Source: Erigeron canadensis
Lineage: Eukaryota; Streptophyta; Magnoliopsida; Asterales; Asteraceae
DNA: 64,000 nt
Direction of reading: 5' to 3'
Assembly (NCBI RefSeq): GCF_010389155.1
Contig: NC_057767.1
Coordinates: 28,057,295-28,121,294 of the forward strand
The notes beneath the pieces were generated by a model. The model was given only the letters and a program-made list of their open reading frames with translations, was not told where the DNA came from and did not search any database. Below are positions 57,457 through 64,000 of this stretch, in pieces. A program made the position numbers and the translations under genes. Positions within the stretch are counted from its first letter, which is position 1. The number at the start of each line of letters is the position of its first letter.

Positions 57457-57590
57457 CTATATATTTGAAGTTAATATATATAGTATGGTAATGGACCATT
57501 ACCATACTATATATTACCATACTATATATATTAACTTCAAATATATATATATATATATATATAGTATGGTAACCATACTATATATTTGGT
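57457..57590. repeat. Nested AT palindromes
   Basis: ATATATTTGAAGTTAATATA (from 57459) is inverted at 57521-57545. Inside, TAGTATGGTAATGG pairs with CCATTACCATACTA, and a further TAGTATGGTAACCATACTA lies at 57562-57580. TATATTTGGTGATTTT follows, similar to 57226-57244. Possibly the core of a MITE. Confidence 0.7.
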
Positions 57591-60500
57591 GATTTTAATA
57601 TAGTTCAATAGTAATAAGGAGTCTGATGCGAATTATCAATGGATCACAAATCAACTAGTACTGTTACCATGTGATCACCTTACGCCACAGATTAAAACTA
57701 TAAGTTACGGACTTACGTGTTCAAATCTTGTCATAAACAAGTACAGAAATTGTATCTTATATAATCCATGTGTGAAAATTGTGAGTCACCAAGCATGAAT
57801 TTATGTAGTGTACATTCTAAATACCAAGACAATACATGAGATCAAAAGGTTCTCACTCATTTACCCCTAATCATGTGAATCTATGATATACCTTAATTAT
57901 AAATTTGAACTTAATTAATATATGGTATGGTTACTCGAGTTATCAAGAAAGGAAAATACATGATACGAAACAAACAATCTTAAATAAAAAGTATACTATG
58001 CTTTGATAACTTAAACTCTAACATATACTTAACTCTATACGCTTATGTGCTATTATTTTTGTGTTTTGTTTTATGAGGAGTTTTCTTATTATATTCTGAA
58101 TTTGAATGTCAACCTATGTGTATCATTTTATTGCTATTAAATTAAGTAATAAACTTACGATGTTTTACTGGTTTTCATATATAGCATAAACTACAAGCCA
58201 GTAGTCTTACTCTTAAAAGTGTAAATAATTTTTTGGAAAAATTGATCAAAACAGAATTATTTGGATAAACTTGCTACACTAAGTCACCAACAACGGTCCA
58301 AGTTAACACGCCATAATCGACAATTAGCCTGGCCATATTGGCAGCTTAGATACAAGCCAACATTCTATCAAGTTATATATTTGCTCTTAATACCCACATA
58401 TATGCAACAAACTTTGTTGATTGCCCTCTCCTAGTTTCCATTGCTCGTGTTTTTGAAGCCCAAATCGTAGTTGCATCGTCAATATTTTTTGCTTAAACCT
58501 TCTCAAGTTCAATATTTTTAGCAGTTTTCACTTTTCAATGTTTTAGGTGGTAGTTCGGCTTAGCAAAAAATAAAAATAAAAAGATAGGATAAACAATTTA
58601 CGATTGTTATTGTTATTATATATATAAAAAAATATAACAAGCAATAGACAATAAATTCAATTCTATACTTCAACTCGAAAGTGTTCAACAAATTTACCAT
58701 ACATAAAGGCCATTTTTAACGCATTCATTTTTCCCAGCGTTTTCAGATCGAAACACCGACCTTGGCGTTTTCGAGTTAACGGGGTCGGCGTTTTCTTCAA
58801 CGTTTTCGTTTAAAGTTGTGGCTACCACATTAGTGAGGATGAGATATTCAGTTGTTTCATTTCTTTTTTTCATTTTGGATCCAAATGAGGTGTTTAGGAT
58901 TGAGTTTTAATAAAATGATTATTGCACTTATATAACGTAATTAATGAAAAAGAGTGTTTGACAAAAAATATTTTGATTTTTTGCAATTTCACAAAGACAA
59001 AACGTAATCCTGAAAAAGGTTGATACATGCTTTTTTTAAAACGCTAGCAAAATATATTTTGCACAATCAATCACAAACACCCCTTAGAGCCATCTTAGAC
59101 GATGAGCATTTGTCTTCATCTCTCGGTTCAACTCTATAACTATATAAATCATAAAGAAATACTTGAGTAACATATATATTTTTTATTATAAGTTGACAAT
59201 TATTTAAATACAAACAAAAATAGTGAGATAAACATAAAAAAAAAAAAAAAAAAAAAAGGTACATTTTACAATTATAAATTTGGAAAGTGAACTATCGTTT
59301 TATGGCAATTCTGTGTTTACCAAACAATACTTTTTAGATATAGTCATACTTCAACTACAACGACACCAAAAACTAGTAAGTACACGCATATGGTTTTAAA
59401 AAAGAGGATACACTATTTAAGAGCAAAAGCCGTTGCACTACATTGACACCTTTGTTGCACTTCATCATTGCTGTATATGAAAAACACATAAATTAGCCAA
59501 AAGATAGATTTTTTGTTTGAGTGCTTCTTGCATTAATCCATAGCTATTAAAGCATATGCAAAACTGGTACACACGTTGAAAAGGGTAGAGATAACAAATA
59601 TTGTAAATCTTTTCATATAGGTTTAATTTTATTTTTTATTTTTTATTTTCTAAGAACGATCGATGGTATTATTGTCAACACAAAAAAATCTAACCCAAAT
59701 TTAGCTTGTTATACTTGGACCATTGTTAATGGTATGTGAAGATGGGAGGTGAAGTGAGAAAGTGAAGTAGATGAATGGTTAAGGAGTGTGGGTTAAAAGA
59801 GTAGGTGATGGAGAAAGTGCATGTATTCACCTATAGTATCGGAGTCCATCTCTTTATTTGATATAGTTTGTTTTATTTTGATTGGAAATTGTGGTGTTAT
59901 ATTAAAGTATAAAAGATATGGTGAATTGTTAAAGATATAAAGAGACGGTGATAGTGATAAGTAGATGAAGCTGACATGTCATGTAAAAATGTAAGTGAAA
60001 AAGATTAACGGTTAAACGTCCTTATATCTCCAATTTCAGATCATCAGCTTGATATAAATTAAGAATCCGTATGGTCAGGTGCCAATGGGGCACATTGGTT
60101 GGGCTTCATTTTTACAGTTTTACCCTTTTCTATTACTATAATTTTGAACCTTAGTTTTTTATTCATATATACTGTATTTATTTGTGAATCAACTTGAGAG
60201 GAAGGATACATTACCAAGCGTTGAATATAATGAAATCTTAAGAACCAAATGTTTGAATACTTCAATTAAAACATTGGCGACCATTGAAACTTCAAATTGT
60301 AAATGAAGCAACATTACTCGAGACTTTTACCGAAGACTTAAACATAACCCAATAATTTCTCACTGGGATACAAGCTAGAGTGCCTCAGAACCAACTAAAA
60401 TCGTCTGACAATATGATCTTCAGTTGACAATTGGCCAATTGGGTATTCGGGTCTTTAAGAGTTCGAGAAACCTTGACTAACTTACTTCAATAACCCAACT

Positions 60501-61421
60501 TGAAACCATAGCCACCAATCAATCTAGCTATAAGGGAACCAAACAGAGAAGATCCGGGCTGACCTCTACCTTTCAACTTAAATACTATGTCGACTACAAG
60601 ACAAAAATGGTGAAGCGCCGTAAACAAAACGAGACACAATCCTGCAGATGATGAAACCAGACCATTTACCTTAACTGGAGTCGACTATTGATTATGGATG
60701 TATCCATCACTTGCCGCATTCTTGATGGCTTGTAAATATATATATAGCATCGTTGACGATTGAAATCAATATAGGATAATACGAGTATATCTCTAATTAG
60801 CTCTCCTAAGATGGTGGTTAAACTAGACTGCATAAAAGAAGGAACTGGAGAAAAGCTGCTATATAGCCATTGGCTACAAAGTGAAGAAATGATTAAGAAC
60901 CCCAAATCGCTTGAAACCTGACCTTTTAAGTTGTGAACTTATGGTCATTAACAGATATGTCCCTGCAATGCAAGTTCTTTAAGGTTTCACTAAACTTCTT
61001 AGTCCACAAAGCTAGGATTCATAATTTAAAACTATGTCTATTCAACAATCAGCAAGAACCTCTCAAATGGGCATGGTAAGCGGAAAAAGGTGTTTGGACA
61101 TTGGACACAGGTTCTTTAGCAGAAAATAACCGAATCTACACTTCCTTGCAGAAATAGTCCATACCTAGAAACTTAACAATATATATATTTATCTATGTTC
61201 AAACAAAACACAGTGAACAAGTAAAAACACGAATCCATGTGTATGTTTAAGTAAACTAATCGTGATAATTAACTCAACAAGTAAGATGAACTCTGGTAAC
61301 AGAAAAGATAAAATTATAGTATAGCTATACTTCTATTGCTTAAATCAAGTTGTGCACAAGTAATGAACATAAGGATTTAGATACAAAAAACAACAAAGAG
61401 ATTGTAAACCAACAAACAAAC
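57591..61421. other. Long intergenic region without supported genes
   Basis: 3.8 kb of AT-rich DNA. Noted items: a GC-richer patch CCGACCTTGGCGTTTTCGAG (58759), a 22-base A run (59237-59258), and a patch GGAGGTGAAGTGAGAAAGTG (59744). Only short unsupported frames exist. Parts near 61100-61421 may be 3' UTR of the next gene. Confidence 0.5.
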
Positions 61422-62573
61422 TTAAATTAGGAACTGAGAAGCTTTACAACTTATCCATTGTGATATCTTCAGAATAAAACACCAAGATAGTGAAAATGCA
61501 ACTGCCATAACCCGTCCTCCGATTAGTCCAGCCAGCACAATCAAGCATAAAACCAAATACCCTGAATTCCGCTTTAGTTCCCTCCCTAATTCCTCAACAT
61601 TGCAATCAAATTCACTCGACAAAGTTGATGATGAAGACCGACAACTTTCTATTTCTACGATTTTGTCCTGTTCTTGGTTCAAGTTACACAAATCTTCGTT
61701 ACTTGAATACGAGCATTCATGAGACAAAACTAACGGTTTATTAACATCCTGCACACGTTTAACCGACTCTTCTTCTTTTAATTCAGAAGCTAAATCGTCT
61801 TTTGAACCCATTGACTTAAGTAGTTTCTTGGGTACAAGTTTCTTCATTTTCGACTTCATTATAGCTTTTCGAGAACTCTTTTGCCTAATTTCCATCACAA
61901 CTACTTCATCCGACTCTTTCTCTGACCTAATCGTCTGTTTTAACTCATCGTTAACTTCTTTAATCTCCAACACTTCATTAAACACATTCTCTTTTTTTAA
62001 CCTTTTGACATCCTTGTTTTCATTACAACCGGTTTCAATCAATGTTTTAGGATCTGCACTCAAACTCGATCTCACAAACAACGATTTCCCCAAATATTCA
62101 AGCAAAAACAGAACTAAAGCCGATATCATAAACCCGACTACAAACCCCTTTGTTCCCAACGCCAAAAAAATCATCAAAAAAACCTTCAACATTACAACAT
62201 TTTTATCCGAATTCTCACCCGAATTCTCTACTTCTAAATTACTATCACAACTATCACTAACAACATCATAAAAAACATCATTTTCTATAACAATTTCATC
62301 ATTATCTCTAAAATCTAAATCACTAGACAAATTTTCAGAAGTCGATAACGACGAAAACGAAGTCAACGTCGAATTGACTTCTGAATCTTTGTCATAATCA
62401 TTCACAGCAGATTTATTACGAAACCTGCCCCGATTTCTAACATAAAGATCAATCAAAGAAGTAGGAAAACCGGTTTCCACAACAAGTGAACCGCCGTGTT
62501 TTGGTGACTGAATATGATCAGCCACTAATCTCGAAAACCGGTTTTTCTTCTTCCTACGACTAAAAGACGGCAT
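61422..62573 (-). CDS. Basic two-helix protein, ethylene-responsive nuclear protein-like
   Basis: An uninterrupted single-exon frame of 383 residues. The N-terminus is basic (MPSFSRRKKKNRFSRLVADH) and continues GGSLVVETGFPTSLIDLYVR, a conserved opening that I recall from small plant families annotated as ethylene-responsive nuclear protein-related; the name is tentative. An acidic serine-rich stretch follows, a hydrophobic segment at about residues 126-162 (VFLMIFLALGTKGFVVGF), a lysine/glutamate-rich middle, and a second hydrophobic segment near the end (about 338-372). The two helices argue for a membrane protein, which sits badly with 'nuclear protein'. Biochemical role unknown. The start is the first in-frame ATG, with the conserved motif beginning right after it. 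Confidence 0.65.
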   Translation of the reverse strand: MPSFSRRKKKNRFSRLVADHIQSPKHGGSLVVETGFPTSLIDLYVRNRGRFRNKSAVNDYDKDSEVNSTLTSFSSLSTSENLSSDLDFRDNDEIVIENDVFYDVVSDSCDSNLEVENSGENSDKNVVMLKVFLMIFLALGTKGFVVGFMISALVLFLLEYLGKSLFVRSSLSADPKTLIETGCNENKDVKRLKKENVFNEVLEIKEVNDELKQTIRSEKESDEVVVMEIRQKSSRKAIMKSKMKKLVPKKLLKSMGSKDDLASELKEEESVKRVQDVNKPLVLSHECSYSSNEDLCNLNQEQDKIVEIESCRSSSSTLSSEFDCNVEELGRELKRNSGYLVLCLIVLAGLIGGRVMAVAFSLSWCFILKISQWISCKASQFLI

Positions 62574-63469
62574 AATTATTATATTAGATCAAATCAAACA
62601 CACACACACACACTACAATAACTAAACAATTAGCGAAAAAAACAACAATATAGATTATGTGTGTGTGTTATATATTAGATCAAATCAAATAATAAGTAAT
62701 AAGTTAAAAAAAAAAAAAATAGATATGAGTTTGAATAAGGAAATAATTGATATTTATAATGAACCCTAATATATAGGATAGGAAGGGGGAAAAGGAAAGC
62801 GTGTAGGAAGAGGAAGTGCGAGTGCGCGTGATCCGACAGTACTTGATTAGCCGGGTGGGTTTTTTCTATGTTAAACTTCTGCACCACTTCCATTGTCAAC
62901 AAAAACATATTATTATAATGAAAACTAAAAAGCTTCGCGTGACAAACATGTTATATTGATGTTTTGAATTGACAAAAATTTGATTTATATATGTACCATG
63001 TAAGATATATTCTGTTAAAAGAAACTTTTTGTAAATATCCTTTTTACACGACTTTGTGTACGAATTTTAATTTGTAATAAAACTAAATCTTGTAACAAGA
63101 ATATTTCGATCGAATTAGTGTGAAGTCTTTAAATCAAACAGTCCATTTGTTTTCTTGTTATGATATTATATATAAATATAACGTGTAAATGATGATTTAC
63201 TGTTTCATAAACATGAGAAATGCAATGGAACTATTAATAAGAAATTTGTTAATCATGTAGAATTATAATATAACTGATTGGCTACGAATTAATCAGAATA
63301 AAAGGAATATTACTAAGATGAATTTTTTATACATGTACTGTCTATTTGAAGGTTACGAAAATAGATATTTCAAATAGTGCATTGATGATTTTCTTCCACA
63401 CTTTTTCATTAGCGAAAAGTTGGTGAATAGAATGCAAGTCCGAACATTAGATTTATTTTGCACTAACTA
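62574..63469. promoter_or_regulatory. 5' flank of the 61422 gene
   Basis: A CA/TG microsatellite pair (62599-62612 and 62659-62669) surrounds an A-rich leader, and ATTAGATCAAATCAAA occurs twice (62583 and 62673). This is likely promoter and 5' UTR. Upstream of 62830 the DNA is AT-rich with no gene. Confidence 0.4.
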
Positions 63470-64000
63470 TCTACGTTTGATCAAGCTTTCATCGCTATTT
63501 AACAACTCGTGAAGAGATGGTCGCTTGATTCATCAGTTTGACTACACAGTGGGCAAAGAACTAAACTTGCAACTATTTTTCTTTTGCTAAGTTACAAGTA
63601 GGTTGGTAAACGACTGAGTCGAGCACGCTAGCTCATTATGTTTACCTTTTAGATATGGTACCCAATTGTTCCACCAAAAAACATTGTTACAGCATTACTT
63701 GAAGCACCATCGAGTCATTTTCTTACTATTTTCACAACATAATTTCCTGTGCCAATTATACTGTTGAGCTCTACCCGTTCAGCCTTCATCTTATATACTT
63801 TTTTTCATACTCCCCCAAATGGCTTCTATAATGGGAATATCGCTCATTACGTGACAGACCATATATAACCACCACCACTTTACACCACATTTGGTAGTTC
63901 TGTCCCAAATCATGACCACCATCTGGCTAACATGCGCGATGTTTGAGGTCTTCAAAGAGCCAATACCCAAGCCCCCATTTTCTTTAAGTTTTATTATATG
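63470..64000 (-). mobile_element. LINE 3' end, cut by the window edge
   Basis: On the minus strand from 64000 it reads HIIKLKENGGLGIGSLKTSN, the usual segment after the reverse transcriptase of plant L1-type elements. Further down it reads VASLVLCPLCSQTDESSDHL then FTSC and stop near 63510, the zinc-binding domain with Cys and His present. The 5' part lies outside the window. Whether frames are intact in between was not fully checked. Confidence 0.75.

Overview
The window is 64 kb of AT-rich nuclear DNA from a flowering plant. Spliceosomal introns, CSLD, BAHD, DEFL and F-box/LRR genes and dense plant transposable elements show this. The style of the repeats and the BAHD cluster make an asterid, perhaps Asteraceae, my guess, but nothing seen proves the family. 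Perhaps one fifth of the window is exon. Most of the rest is recognisable transposable-element debris, much of it with readable ends and target-site duplications (TSDs).

Region 1 (1-19.3 kb) holds three small secreted defensin-like (DEFL) genes at 929-1332, 6890-7204 and 17081-19296. Each has one intron right after the signal-peptide exon and the same CTATTTAAACGA core promoter. The first two are a tandem duplication, and the second copy has gained a 361-bp Helitron. Between DEFL2 and DEFL3 lies a 12-exon F-box/LRR gene (10689-15911, like Arabidopsis At3g58530). Its promoter is built of Helitron DNA and its intron 4 holds a complete small LTR retrotransposon.

Region 2 (19.3-23 kb) has one single-exon gene for a plant-specific two-helix membrane protein (21217-22797), preceded by a three-copy minisatellite.

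Region 3 (23.5-42.3 kb) is a decaying cluster of four BAHD acyltransferase copies, all on the minus strand. Copy 1 is split by a 1.5-kb foldback element, copy 2 has two frameshifts, copy 3 is a 3' remnant split by a 2.5-kb Mutator-like element, and copy 4 (40919-42242) is complete except for one extra base in a homopolymer. A Copia gag relic, three Helitron-like repeats, SINEs, a hAT MITE and a tandem array fill the gaps.

Region 4 (45.4-56.3 kb) has two intact, convergent genes: a 10-exon receptor-like cytoplasmic kinase with an N-terminal USP-like domain (45446-50497, +) and a two-exon cellulose synthase-like D5 gene (51900-56260, -). A four-copy 66-bp tandem repeat lies between their 3' ends.

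Region 5 (56.3-64 kb) is mostly intergenic. It holds a single-exon gene for a basic two-helix protein (61422-62573, -) and, at the window edge, the 3' end of a LINE. I see no operon-like cooperation. The clearest functional grouping is the DEFL set with its shared promoter and exon layout. The main interest is the set of insertions that can be dated or polarised against paralogous empty sites inside the same window.
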